64,000 bases of DNA from Psychrobacillus sp044762655. GTDB lineage: Bacteria > Bacillota > Bacilli > Bacillales_A > Planococcaceae. A model generated the notes under the pieces. That model was not told the DNA's origin. It did not search any database and was given only the letters and a program-made list of their open reading frames with translations. Every line of letters begins with the position of its first letter. Position 1 is the stretch's first letter. The position numbers were made by a program, and so were the translations under genes. The DNA is taken from NCBI RefSeq assembly GCF_044762655.1, contig NZ_JBIWER010000005.1, forward strand, positions 1 through 64,000, written 5' to 3'. Shown here one piece after another: positions 1-8,023 of the stretch.

Positions 1-41
1 CCAGCGTTCGTCCTGAGCCAGGATCAAACTCTCCATAATAG
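1..41 (-). rRNA. 16S ribosomal RNA, 5' end only
   Basis: Read on the minus strand, the first 41 bases give the universally conserved 5' terminus of bacterial 16S rRNA, including the 27F primer region (AGAGTTTGATCCTGGCTCAG). The gene runs leftward out of the window, so only the start is present. The mature 5' end near position 41 is placed by comparison with the Bacillus 16S end. Confidence 0.97.
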
Positions 42-156
42 AGAACTTAAAAAGCTCATTTTCTTTTGCTGGCATCATCATTAAATGATGTCCAAATTGT
101 TTTGCTATCAGATTAATCAAGTTAATCTTTCAAGCTATATTTCTTAACGTTTTGCA

Positions 157-176
157 TGTTCAGTTTTCAATGTTCA
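157..176 (-). promoter_or_regulatory. rRNA leader boxA-like antitermination element
   Basis: The minus-strand leader between promoter P2 and 16S contains TTGAAAACTGAACA, the element found in Bacillus rRNA leaders and spacers that acts in Nus-dependent antitermination. The match is seen directly; the role is taken from the known family of elements. Confidence 0.55.
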
Positions 177-206
177 TGTTGTTGAAGTCGTTTTGGCGAC
201 TTTATT

Positions 207-235
207 AATATAACTTATTTCGGATTTGATGTCAA
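207..235 (-). promoter_or_regulatory. rRNA operon promoter P2
   Basis: On the minus strand a perfect -35 TTGACA (235 to 230) is followed after exactly 17 bp by TATATT (212 to 207). It lies about 170 bp upstream of the 16S 5' end, the usual place for the proximal promoter of a Bacillus rrn operon. Confidence 0.85.
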
Positions 236-290
236 ACATTTTTTTGAAGTTTTTCAAGTTGTTTGTATCTCGTTCCGAAGGACAAGTATT

Positions 291-319
291 AATATACATC
301 GTTTAAAAAAGAAAAGCAA
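291..319 (-). promoter_or_regulatory. rRNA operon promoter P1 (candidate)
   Basis: A second sigma-A-like promoter lies 84 bp upstream of P2 on the minus strand: -35 TTGCTT (319 to 314), a 17-bp spacer and -10 TATATT (296 to 291). Bacillus rrn operons commonly have tandem promoters at about this distance. The -35 is weaker than that of P2. Confidence 0.6.
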
Positions 320-329
320 CCCCTTTTAT

Positions 330-690
330 AAAAAAACTTAAATAAATACTAAAATATTGTATTGCTTATCTCCTTCTATAAGGATTTACTTTACTCAATC
401 AAAACACATCAGTCACTAACACTCTTAATAATTGGATCTATAAAATCATATTTAGATTCTGTTCAAGTTATAAAATATAAGTATAAGTAATAGAATCCAA
501 TTCAACTATATTAACAGTGGTTCTAAATTAATTAGTTCACTCTACAATAAGAATAAAACAACAAAGCTTTATTTTAACCACCTCTATCCTTATAATAATA
601 GGAACAAAAATACCAATCTATGCTATTCCATAAATGAGGGCATTATAGTAGATCATGCAAAAAAGCCCATAACAAGATAAAAGAAATTGA
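330..690. other. AT-rich intergenic region, no gene seen
   Basis: Between the rrn promoters and the mgtC-like gene is about 360 bp of AT-rich sequence. I see no ORF with a ribosome-binding site, no tRNA, no terminator and no convincing promoter. I looked for an M-box magnesium riboswitch because of the mgtC-like gene downstream and found none of its conserved blocks. Confidence 0.6.
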
Positions 691-703
691 GGAGGAATTT
701 TTG

Positions 704-1423
704 ATGGAATGGTTAAACTTTTTTAATGATTACAGTGAAATTATATTTAAATTAATTTTTGCAGCATTATTAAGTTTAATAATAGGTATAGAACGGGAAC
801 TAAAGAAGAAACCTATTGGATTGAAGACAAGTATAGTGATAGCTACATTCAGCTGTCTTTTAACCTACATATCCATAGAAGCTGCCTATAAAGCCGTCCA
901 CAATGATGCTATAAACATCACGATGGACCCTTTACGTTTAGCAGCACAAATAGTAAGTGGTATAGGCTTTCTCGGGGCGGGTGTTATATTACGCAAAGGA
1001 AATGATAATATCACTGGTTTAACAACCGCCGCTATGATTTGGGGAGCCGGTGGAATAGGAATAGCTGTTGGTGCAGGGTTTTATCTTGAGTCCGCTTTAA
1101 GCGTAATTATAGTAATAGTGGGAATTGAAGTAATTCCTCCACTGCTAACTAGAATAGGACCAAAACGATTAAGATCTAAGGAGTTATCACTTACTGTTTT
1201 GGTAGGAAATCCAGAAAGCATCCCCAAGGTATACGACTTTTTACAGGGAAGTGGTGTTTATATAGAAAGTATCCGCATTAAAGATATCATTTTAGACAAT
1301 AATATCGTTAAACACGAAATTGAATTGAGATTATCTATTATTACCCAAAAAAATATAGTCGATTTTTACGCTATTATAAAGAAACAAAAATTTATCGAGT
1401 CGGTAGATGTAGAATCTATATAA
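704..1423 (+). CDS. MgtC/SapB family membrane protein
   Basis: A membrane protein of the MgtC/SapB family, linked in other bacteria to growth in low magnesium or acid. The N-terminal 145 residues are hydrophobic with several membrane segments and carry two family blocks: GIERELKKKPIGLKT near residue 27, and the Gly-rich stretch SGIGFLGAGVILRKG near residue 83 followed by GLTTAAMIW. A soluble C-terminal domain (about 150-239) resembles the small ACT-like domain of the family. The length of 239 aa is normal. ATG at 704 is preferred over TTG at 701 because GGAGG (691-695) is 8 nt from the ATG. The CDF transporter gene follows after 13 nt, so the two are probably co-transcribed. The substrate and exact role are not known. 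Confidence 0.88.
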   Translation: MEWLNFFNDYSEIIFKLIFAALLSLIIGIERELKKKPIGLKTSIVIATFSCLLTYISIEAAYKAVHNDAINITMDPLRLAAQIVSGIGFLGAGVILRKGNDNITGLTTAAMIWGAGGIGIAVGAGFYLESALSVIIVIVGIEVIPPLLTRIGPKRLRSKELSLTVLVGNPESIPKVYDFLQGSGVYIESIRIKDIILDNNIVKHEIELRLSIITQKNIVDFYAIIKKQKFIESVDVESI

Positions 1424-1436
1424 AAGGAGTAGTTAT

Positions 1437-2426
1437 ATGGGAGATTTATTCAAATTATTAAAAAATGGTAACAAACCTTCTTTATTAGCTGCTATTGTAA
1501 ATACAGTAATAGCATTATTAAAGGGTGGAGCATTTTTCTTTACAGGAAACGTGGCGATGTTTGCAGAAATGATGCACTCAATCGGAGATGCCGCAAACCA
1601 ATTCTTTGTTTACATCGGTTCATCATTGTCTAAGAAAGCACCTACACCAAGATTTCCAAATGGCTTTGGGCGTCTAGTAAACCTCGTTTGTTTAGGCGCA
1701 GTAATTATCGTTGGTATTTTATCTTATGAGACTATTATAGAAGGTTGGCATCATATTCAACATCCAACGGAATCTTCTGGTGTGGCAATCACGCTAAGCG
1801 TACTAGCTATTGCTATTATATTAGAATTTGCTGTTCTGTATAAAGCAGGAAAAGAAATTTTACACGAGGTAGGCATTAAGGGGACTATGCTATCTCCTCT
1901 AACAACAAGTTTTGCTAACTTGAGTAGGGCGAAACCTGCAACAAAACTCGTTTTTATGGAGGATCTAGTAGCAACATCGGGAGGGATACTAGCCTTTGTT
2001 GCTGTTTTAATTTCTCATTTCATAGGTTTTTTACAAGCAGAGGGTATCGCTTCTATTATGATCGGTATTATGATGTTCTATGTAGTAGGTAAAGTATTCC
2101 TGGATAACGCTCGTGGAGCACTTGGGGAAACGGATGAACAAATGCTTGTACACATCGCACATCTAGTGTCTGAAAATGAACATGTAAAGGATATTCAAAA
2201 GCTAGAGGTTATTAAAGAAGGCGAATATTTACATGTAGAAATAATTATAGAGATTGATCCACAATATACCTTTGCTGAGGTGGACGATATTAGAGATAAC
2301 ATTAAAGAACTAATTTTAAGTCAGCAAGGCGTAACAGATATTACCATCTCATTCGATGAGGATGACGGTATTAGAACGTGGAAGCAACATAAGGATCAAC
2401 GTACTGTCTTAAAAACACGTACCTAG
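1437..2426 (+). CDS. Cation diffusion facilitator (CDF) family transporter
   Basis: A predicted divalent metal efflux protein, 329 aa, with about six membrane segments followed by a cytoplasmic domain (about 235-320) with the beta-alpha-beta look of the CDF C-terminus. The first metal-site motif is present as H47-S-I-G-D51. The second helix that normally carries HxxxD instead reads FMEDLVATSGG (about 173-183), a form known from the SLC30A9/ZnT9-like branch. It follows the mgtC-like gene with an AAGGAG ribosome-binding site, forming a two-gene unit that ends at a strong hairpin at 2462. The metal cannot be named from sequence. Confidence 0.87.
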   Translation: MGDLFKLLKNGNKPSLLAAIVNTVIALLKGGAFFFTGNVAMFAEMMHSIGDAANQFFVYIGSSLSKKAPTPRFPNGFGRLVNLVCLGAVIIVGILSYETIIEGWHHIQHPTESSGVAITLSVLAIAIILEFAVLYKAGKEILHEVGIKGTMLSPLTTSFANLSRAKPATKLVFMEDLVATSGGILAFVAVLISHFIGFLQAEGIASIMIGIMMFYVVGKVFLDNARGALGETDEQMLVHIAHLVSENEHVKDIQKLEVIKEGEYLHVEIIIEIDPQYTFAEVDDIRDNIKELILSQQGVTDITISFDEDDGIRTWKQHKDQRTVLKTRT

Positions 2427-2461
2427 AGTTATGAAAACACTTTTTTGAAAAATTTTAAATT

Positions 2462-2498
2462 AGAAAACCCCATGACGAACTCCGTCATGGGGTTTTCT
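2462..2498. terminator. Bidirectional terminator, CDF gene / yugJ
   Basis: A perfect 16-bp stem (2462-2477 with 2483-2498) with a 5-nt loop and A/T tracts at both ends. It can end transcription of the CDF gene on the plus strand and of the alcohol dehydrogenase on the minus strand. Confidence 0.9.
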
Positions 2499-2510
2499 GT
2501 ATTCATATTG

Positions 2511-3674
2511 TTATAAACAAGCAGTAAGTATAGATTTTGTATCCTCTGCATTTAACTTGTTGAAATTACCGTAATTTCCATACACCATAGCTTTTTCTAC
2601 CATAAGGTCGATTTTACTTTCATCTATATTATAATCCGCTAATTTGGACGGAGCATTTAATGACTTCCAAAATTGCTCTAAGCGGTCAATTCCTTCGTAA
2701 GCAACTTCTTCTGCTGATTTACCCTCAGCATCCACTTTAAAGACGTTCGTTGCAAGCTTAGCAAAACGCTGTGGGTTTACTTTTACATTATGACGCATCC
2801 ATCTTGGGAAAACGATAGCTAGTCCTCCCCCGTGCGGAATGTCATATACTGCTGAAATTGCATGTTCTAAATTATGACTTGCCCAATCACCGTTGTAGCC
2901 CATTTGTAGGAATCCATTTAATCCTAACGTACCAGCAAATAGTATCGTTTCGCGGTGCTCATAGTTTGTTAAATCATTAATCAGTTTTGGACCAACTTCT
3001 ATGACTGTACGTAGAGTTCCTTCTATTAATTGATCTTGGACTGGCGTGTTTGTTGCATTGTTGTAGTATTGCTCAAACATATGGGACATCATATCAACTA
3101 TTCCATAAACTGTTTGATCTGGAGGAACTGTGAATGTGTTGACTGGATCCAATATAGAGAATTTTGGAAAAACTAAAGGACTTCCCCAGCCATATTTTTC
3201 AAGCGTTTCTTCATTAGTAATAACAGATCCTGAATTCATCTCAGAGCCAGTTGCTGCAAGAGTTAATATAGTTCCAAAAGGCAGTGCTTCTTGTGGAACT
3301 GCTTTGCGCGTAACAAAATCCCAAGGATCACCATCATATTTTGCTGCGGCAGCGATAAGTTTAGTGCAATCTATTACTGAACCTCCGCCGACTGCAAGTA
3401 TTACGTCAATTCCTTCTTTTTTACAGATTTCTGCTCCTCTTTTAGCCGTTGATAGTCTTGGATTAGGCTCAACACCTGCTAGTTCAAAAACTTCCATTTC
3501 TGCATCTTTCAATTCGGTCATAACCGTATCGTACAAGCCATTTTTCTTGATACTTCCTCCACCATATACAACGAGAACTTTTTTACCGTAAGGAGCTAAC
3601 TCCCCTTTAAGTTTGCTTATTTGATCTTTACCAAATATCAATTTCACTGGGTTATAAAACGAAAAAGCATTCAT
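2511..3674 (-). CDS. yugJ: Iron-containing NAD(P)H-dependent alcohol dehydrogenase (YugJ-like)
   Basis: A group III, metal-dependent alcohol dehydrogenase of the butanol dehydrogenase type, interconverting aldehydes and alcohols with NAD(P)H. The N-terminal Rossmann-like half has GGGSVID near residue 97. The metal ligands are visible as D194 and H198 (DMMSHMFEQ), H267 (ASHNLEHA) and H281 (DIPHGGG). ATG at 3674 is chosen because AGGAGG lies just upstream, which gives 387 aa; an in-frame start nine codons earlier lacks a ribosome-binding site. It ends at the shared terminator at 2462-2498. The physiological substrate is unknown. Confidence 0.9.
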   Translation of the reverse strand: MNAFSFYNPVKLIFGKDQISKLKGELAPYGKKVLVVYGGGSIKKNGLYDTVMTELKDAEMEVFELAGVEPNPRLSTAKRGAEICKKEGIDVILAVGGGSVIDCTKLIAAAAKYDGDPWDFVTRKAVPQEALPFGTILTLAATGSEMNSGSVITNEETLEKYGWGSPLVFPKFSILDPVNTFTVPPDQTVYGIVDMMSHMFEQYYNNATNTPVQDQLIEGTLRTVIEVGPKLINDLTNYEHRETILFAGTLGLNGFLQMGYNGDWASHNLEHAISAVYDIPHGGGLAIVFPRWMRHNVKVNPQRFAKLATNVFKVDAEGKSAEEVAYEGIDRLEQFWKSLNAPSKLADYNIDESKIDLMVEKAMVYGNYGNFNKLNAEDTKSILTACL

Positions 3675-3713
3675 ACAACATCCTCCTCTTTTCCTACTCA
3701 TACTTTCTTAATA

Positions 3714-3746
3714 ATAGAAAAACCACTTGTAAAATACAAGTGGTTT
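3714..3746 (-). terminator. Terminator downstream of rocG
   Basis: A perfect 12-bp stem (3735-3746 with 3720-3731), 3-nt loop, followed on the minus strand by TTTTCT. It lies 14 bp after the glutamate dehydrogenase stop codon. Confidence 0.82.
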
Positions 3747-3759
3747 AACTTATCATTAT

Positions 3760-5004
3760 TTACACCCAACCACGGAAACGTGATGCTTCTGCAGTTTTAC
3801 GTACGCCGACCATATAAGCAGCTAGGCGCATATCAATATTTCGAGTTGTTGCAACTTCGTAAATATTTTCAAATGCTTCTACCATTTTCTTCACTAGTTT
3901 TTCATCTACTTCTTCCTCAGTCCAGTAATAACCTTGGTTATTTTGTACCCATTCAAAGTAAGAAACAGTTACTCCACCAGCACTTGCTAAAACGTCAGGA
4001 ACTAATAGAATTCCTCTATCATAAAGGATTTTAGTACCTTCTGTTGTAGTAGGTCCATTTGCAGCTTCTACTACGATTGTTGCTCTAATATTATGAGCGT
4101 TTTCAGCTGTAATTTGGTTTTCAATAGCTGCTGGAACTAAAATATCACATTCTAATTCTAATAGCTCTTGGTTAGAAATAGTGTTTTCAAATAGAGTCGT
4201 TACTGTACCAAAGCTATCACGACGATCTAATAGATAGTCAATATCTAATCCGTTTGGATCGTGTAAAGCTCCGTAAGCATCGGAAATAGCAATAACTTTT
4301 GCACCTTGATCACTTAAAAACTTAGCTAGGAAGCTTCCTGCATTCCCAAAGCCTTGAATAACAACACGTGCACCTTGCATATCAATATTACGTTTTTTAG
4401 CGGCTTCGTTAATAATAATCGTAACACCTTGAGCAGTTGCACGGTCGCGTCCTTGTGAACCACCAAGTACAAGCGGTTTACCTGTAATGAAGCCTGGAGA
4501 GTTGAATTGGTCCATACGACTGTATTCATCCATCATCCATGCCATGATTTGAGCATTCGTAAATACGTCTGGTGCTGGAATGTCTTTTGTCGGTCCTACG
4601 ATTTGCCCAACAGCACGTACATACCCACGGCTTAGACGTTCGATCTCTCCCATTGACATTTCACGTGGATCACAAATAACTCCACCTTTACCTCCACCAT
4701 AAGGAAGGTCAACAATACCCGCTTTTAAAGTCATCCACATAGAAAGAGCTTTCATTTCATCTGGTGTTACACCTGGATGGAAACGAACTCCGCCTTTTGT
4801 AGGACCAACAGCGTCATTATGCTGTGAACGGTAACCAGTGAAAACTTTCACTGTGTTATCATCCATACGTACTGGAATACGAACTTCTAACATACGTAGT
4901 GGTTCTTTCAATAAGTCATACATTGCTTCGTCATAACCAAGTTTATTCAGAGCCTCTTTAATAACAGCCTGAGTTGAAGTGAACAGGTTTAAATTTTCAG
5001 CCAT
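3760..5004 (-). CDS. rocG: NAD-specific glutamate dehydrogenase (RocG/GudB type)
   Basis: Oxidatively deaminates glutamate to 2-oxoglutarate and ammonia in the cytoplasm. The 414-aa length fits the hexameric catabolic enzymes. The N-terminal substrate domain has the glutamate-site segment GPTKGGVRFHP (K70) and the signature PYGGGKGGV with the catalytic Lys near residue 106; the nucleotide fold has GFGNAG at 218-223. Position beside rocD and rocA argues for a catabolic RocG role, though RocG and GudB cannot be told apart by eye. An 80-bp gap to rocD contains an extended -10 (TGTTACAAT), so it may have its own promoter. It ends at the hairpin at 3714-3746. Confidence 0.94.
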   Translation of the reverse strand: MAENLNLFTSTQAVIKEALNKLGYDEAMYDLLKEPLRMLEVRIPVRMDDNTVKVFTGYRSQHNDAVGPTKGGVRFHPGVTPDEMKALSMWMTLKAGIVDLPYGGGKGGVICDPREMSMGEIERLSRGYVRAVGQIVGPTKDIPAPDVFTNAQIMAWMMDEYSRMDQFNSPGFITGKPLVLGGSQGRDRATAQGVTIIINEAAKKRNIDMQGARVVIQGFGNAGSFLAKFLSDQGAKVIAISDAYGALHDPNGLDIDYLLDRRDSFGTVTTLFENTISNQELLELECDILVPAAIENQITAENAHNIRATIVVEAANGPTTTEGTKILYDRGILLVPDVLASAGGVTVSYFEWVQNNQGYYWTEEEVDEKLVKKMVEAFENIYEVATTRNIDMRLAAYMVGVRKTAEASRFRGWV

Positions 5005-5084
5005 TTTATTTTTTCGCCTCTTTAGTTTTAATATTTCTTCGGAACCATTGTAACATATAATTGTTGATATTTCTTTATGAATTA

Positions 5085-6278
5085 TTATTTAGTGAATACT
5101 TTTTGAATTCTTTCGATCGCCCAATCTAATTCTTCTTTTGAAATGATTAGAGGAGGAGCAAAACGAATAACAGTATCATGTGTTTCTTTACATAATAATC
5201 CTAATTCCTTTAATTCTTCACAGTATGGACGAGCTTCTTCTGTCAATTCCATACCGATAAATAATCCACGACCACGAATCTCTTTAATAGAAGGATGTTT
5301 GATATCTTTCAGCGCTTCCATGAAATAATTACCTAATTCCAAAGAGCGTTCGGCTAATTTTTCATCTACTAGAACGTCTAATGCAGCTAAAGAAACAGCA
5401 CATGCCATCGGGTTACCACCAAATGTAGAACCGTGAGAACCTGGGTTAAATACGTTTAGAATTTCTTTATTTGCAACGATACATGAAATCGGGAATACTC
5501 CTCCACCTAATGCTTTTCCTAAAATGTACATGTCTGGTTCTACTTCTTCCCATTCACATGCGAACATTTTACCTGTACGACATAGTCCAGCTTGTATTTC
5601 ATCCGCGATAAACAATACATTATTTTCACGACATAATTCTAGAGCAGCTTTCATGAAACCAACTGGTGGAATAATAATTCCAGCTTCTCCTTGGATTGGT
5701 TCGATTAAAAATGCTGCAGTGTTAGGTGTAATTGCAGCTTTTAGTGCTTCTAAGTCACCGTATGGTATTAATTTAATACCTGGTAGCATTGGTCCAAATC
5801 CACGTTTGTATTCAGGATCAGATGAAAGTGAAACCGCACCCATTGTACGACCGTGGAAGTTTCCATTACAAGCAATAATTTCTGCTTGATCTGCTTCTAC
5901 GCCTTTTACATCATAAGCCCATCTACGAGCTGCTTTAAATGCAGTTTCCACAGCTTCAGCACCAGTATTCATCGGCAATACCATGTCTTTTCCTGTTAAC
6001 TCACTAACTTTTTCATACCACGGTCCCAATTGGTCATTGTGGAATGCACGAGAAGTTAAAGTAACACGATCCGCTTGGTCCTTTAATGCTTGAATAATTT
6101 TCGGATGGCGGTGTCCTTGGTTTACTGCAGAATATGCTGAGAGCATATCCATGTATTTGTTGCCTTCCGGATCCTTTACCCATACTCCTTCAGCTTCTGA
6201 TACTACTATTGGAAGTGGGTTATAATTGTTTGCACCAAATTTATTCGTTTGTTCAATCACTTTTGATGAAATAGTCAT
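5085..6278 (-). CDS. rocD: Ornithine aminotransferase (ornithine--oxo-acid transaminase)
   Basis: A PLP-dependent class III aminotransferase that moves the delta-amino group of ornithine to 2-oxoglutarate, giving glutamate semialdehyde (P5C), the substrate of RocA encoded upstream. The 397-aa protein shows the cofactor-binding segment NTGAEAVETAFK near residue 104, the Asp of ADEIQAGLCRTG (D226) that contacts the pyridine nitrogen, and the Schiff-base lysine in YILGKALGGG (K255). It lies 63 bp downstream of rocA on the same strand, with a hairpin between. Identity with the RocD family is strong along the whole length. Confidence 0.95.
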   Translation of the reverse strand: MTISSKVIEQTNKFGANNYNPLPIVVSEAEGVWVKDPEGNKYMDMLSAYSAVNQGHRHPKIIQALKDQADRVTLTSRAFHNDQLGPWYEKVSELTGKDMVLPMNTGAEAVETAFKAARRWAYDVKGVEADQAEIIACNGNFHGRTMGAVSLSSDPEYKRGFGPMLPGIKLIPYGDLEALKAAITPNTAAFLIEPIQGEAGIIIPPVGFMKAALELCRENNVLFIADEIQAGLCRTGKMFACEWEEVEPDMYILGKALGGGVFPISCIVANKEILNVFNPGSHGSTFGGNPMACAVSLAALDVLVDEKLAERSLELGNYFMEALKDIKHPSIKEIRGRGLFIGMELTEEARPYCEELKELGLLCKETHDTVIRFAPPLIISKEELDWAIERIQKVFTK

Positions 6279-6306
6279 ACGTGCATTACCCCTTTTATTT
6301 AAAGTG

Positions 6307-6334
6307 AAGGCAGACTTTAAACTAAGTCTGCCTT
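6307..6334 (-). terminator. Hairpin between rocA and rocD
   Basis: An 11-bp perfect stem (6324-6334 with 6307-6317) and 6-nt loop just after the rocA stop. The sequence that follows on the minus strand has only a broken T tract, so it may be a weak terminator, an attenuator or an mRNA-stabilising hairpin between rocA and rocD. Confidence 0.5.
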
Positions 6335-6341
6335 GAAAATA

Positions 6342-7886
6342 TTAAAGCATTTCAGATGTTGTTTTTGCTTGCATATGAAGTTGGACGTAATCTGGTCCAC
6401 CAGCTTTTGAATCTGTACCAGACATATTAAATCCACCGAATGGTTGGTATCCAACTATCGCACCAGTACATCCACGGTTGAAATATAAGTTACCAACGTG
6501 GAAATCTTCACGTGCTTTTTCTAGATTTAAACGGTTATTTGTAATTACCGCACCAGTTAATCCATATTCAGTATTGTTTGCAATATCTAATGCTTCGTCG
6601 AAATCTTTTGCTTTCGTAATACCAACAACTGGTCCAAAGATTTCTTCTTGCATAATACGTGCTGTAGGAGATAAGTCTGCAATGACAGTTGGTTGGATGA
6701 AGTATCCTTTAGAATCATCACCAGTACCACCAGTAACTAGACGACCTTCTTCTTTACCAATTTCGATATAATCCATGATTTTTTTAAATGAAGCTCCATC
6801 GATTACTGGACCAACGAAATGCTCATCATTATCAGGAATACCTACTGTTAGGGCGTTTGTTAACTCCTCAACGCGATTTAACACTGTTTCATAAACGTCT
6901 TCAACGATTACTGCACGTGAACATGCAGAACATTTTTGACCACTGAAACCAAATGCAGATTTCACAATTGATTGAGCAGCTAATTCTAAATCAGCTTCTT
7001 TATCAACTACAATTGTATCTTTTCCACCCATTTCAAGAATAGAACGTTTAATCCAAATTTGCCCTGGAGCTAATTTAGAAGATTTTTCTACGATTCCTAG
7101 ACCAACATCACGTGAGCCAGTGAAACTAATTAGACGAGTGCGTGGGTGTTCAACCATGAAGTCCCCTATTTCTGCTCCGGAACCTGGAATGAAGTTAACT
7201 ACTCCTGGAAGCATACCCGCTTCTTCTAATACCTCTACAAATTTATAAGAAACGACTGGAGTTGTAGAAGCTGGTTTCAAAAGTACAGTATTACCTGCTA
7301 CCATAGCTGCAACTGTAGTACCAGCCATGATTGCAAATGGGAAGTTCCAAGGTGAAATTACAACAGCAACACCTAGTGGAATATAATTATATTGGTTATA
7401 TTCACCAGGACGACTTTCTACAGCTGATCCATCTTTAATACGTAACATTTCACGACCATAATATTCTAAGAAGTCAATTCCTTCAGCCACTTCTACATCA
7501 GCCTCAACCCAAGTTTTTCCTGCTTCTCTTGATAATAGAGCAGTGAACTCGAATTTACGGCGACGTATAATTGCAGCAGCTTTGAAAAGTACGTCTGCAC
7601 GAACTTCCGGTTTAACTTTTTTCCAAGTTTTGAATGTTTCATCAGCAATATCCATAGCTTTAGAAGCAATTTCTTGCGTTGCTTTAGAAACAGCACCAAC
7701 TAATTCTTCTTTTTTTGCTGGATTATATGATTTTATTTTAGCTTCTGTAGTAATACGTTCCCCACCAACGATTAATGGGAAATCATTTCCTAGGTATGCG
7801 TCTACTACTTTGTATCCTTCTTGAATGGCTTTTTTATTTTCCTCTTTCGAAAAATCTGTGAATGGTTCGTGTTTGTAAGGTATCAA
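6342..7886 (-). CDS. rocA: 1-pyrroline-5-carboxylate (glutamate semialdehyde) dehydrogenase
   Basis: Oxidises glutamate-gamma-semialdehyde to glutamate with NAD, the step shared by arginine/ornithine and proline breakdown. The 514-aa protein has the full aldehyde dehydrogenase layout: the N169-type oxyanion segment SPWNFPFAI near 178, NAD site FTGSRDVG near 255, general base Glu in LEMGGKD (E285) and catalytic Cys in GQKCSACSR (C319). TTG at 7886 is the start because AAAGGAGG lies 8 nt upstream. It heads the leftward roc genes and is divergent from the RocR-like gene across a 137-bp region with two inverted repeats. Confidence 0.95.
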   Translation of the reverse strand: MIPYKHEPFTDFSKEENKKAIQEGYKVVDAYLGNDFPLIVGGERITTEAKIKSYNPAKKEELVGAVSKATQEIASKAMDIADETFKTWKKVKPEVRADVLFKAAAIIRRRKFEFTALLSREAGKTWVEADVEVAEGIDFLEYYGREMLRIKDGSAVESRPGEYNQYNYIPLGVAVVISPWNFPFAIMAGTTVAAMVAGNTVLLKPASTTPVVSYKFVEVLEEAGMLPGVVNFIPGSGAEIGDFMVEHPRTRLISFTGSRDVGLGIVEKSSKLAPGQIWIKRSILEMGGKDTIVVDKEADLELAAQSIVKSAFGFSGQKCSACSRAVIVEDVYETVLNRVEELTNALTVGIPDNDEHFVGPVIDGASFKKIMDYIEIGKEEGRLVTGGTGDDSKGYFIQPTVIADLSPTARIMQEEIFGPVVGITKAKDFDEALDIANNTEYGLTGAVITNNRLNLEKAREDFHVGNLYFNRGCTGAIVGYQPFGGFNMSGTDSKAGGPDYVQLHMQAKTTSEML

Positions 7887-7910
7887 ATGTATATCCTCCT
7901 TTGAGTAGTG

Positions 7911-7927
7911 TGCAAAAAATATTTGCA
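7911..7927. promoter_or_regulatory. Inverted repeat in the rocA/rocR intergenic region
   Basis: TGCAAA and TTTGCA arms separated by 5 bp form a perfect inverted repeat 24 bp upstream of the rocA start. A weaker GCAA/TTGC repeat is centred near 7963, about 44 bp away. Such paired sites could be operators for the adjacent RocR-like regulator; this is inference. No canonical -12/-24 promoter with GG and GC 10 bp apart is present here. Confidence 0.45.
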
Positions 7928-8023
7928 GTTTCTTTTAGTTTACATATATAATAATGCAAAAGATTGTTGCGTTTTTCAAGTAAAAAATTATAAAATGTGA
8001 AATATTTTTTTGAGGTGAGCAAC

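Noticed and set aside
330..690. M-box (magnesium) riboswitch upstream of the mgtC-like gene
   Set aside because: Specifically searched for because of the gene function; none of the conserved M-box blocks is present.
3621..4034. 137-codon plus-strand ORF over the yugJ/rocG junction
   Set aside because: It is antisense to two well-supported genes and a terminator and has no family resemblance.
7887..8023. -12/-24 sigma-54 promoter for rocA
   Set aside because: Two segments with TTGCA on the minus strand look similar, but neither has GG 10 bp before GC. The best have CG or TG with an 11-bp gap.
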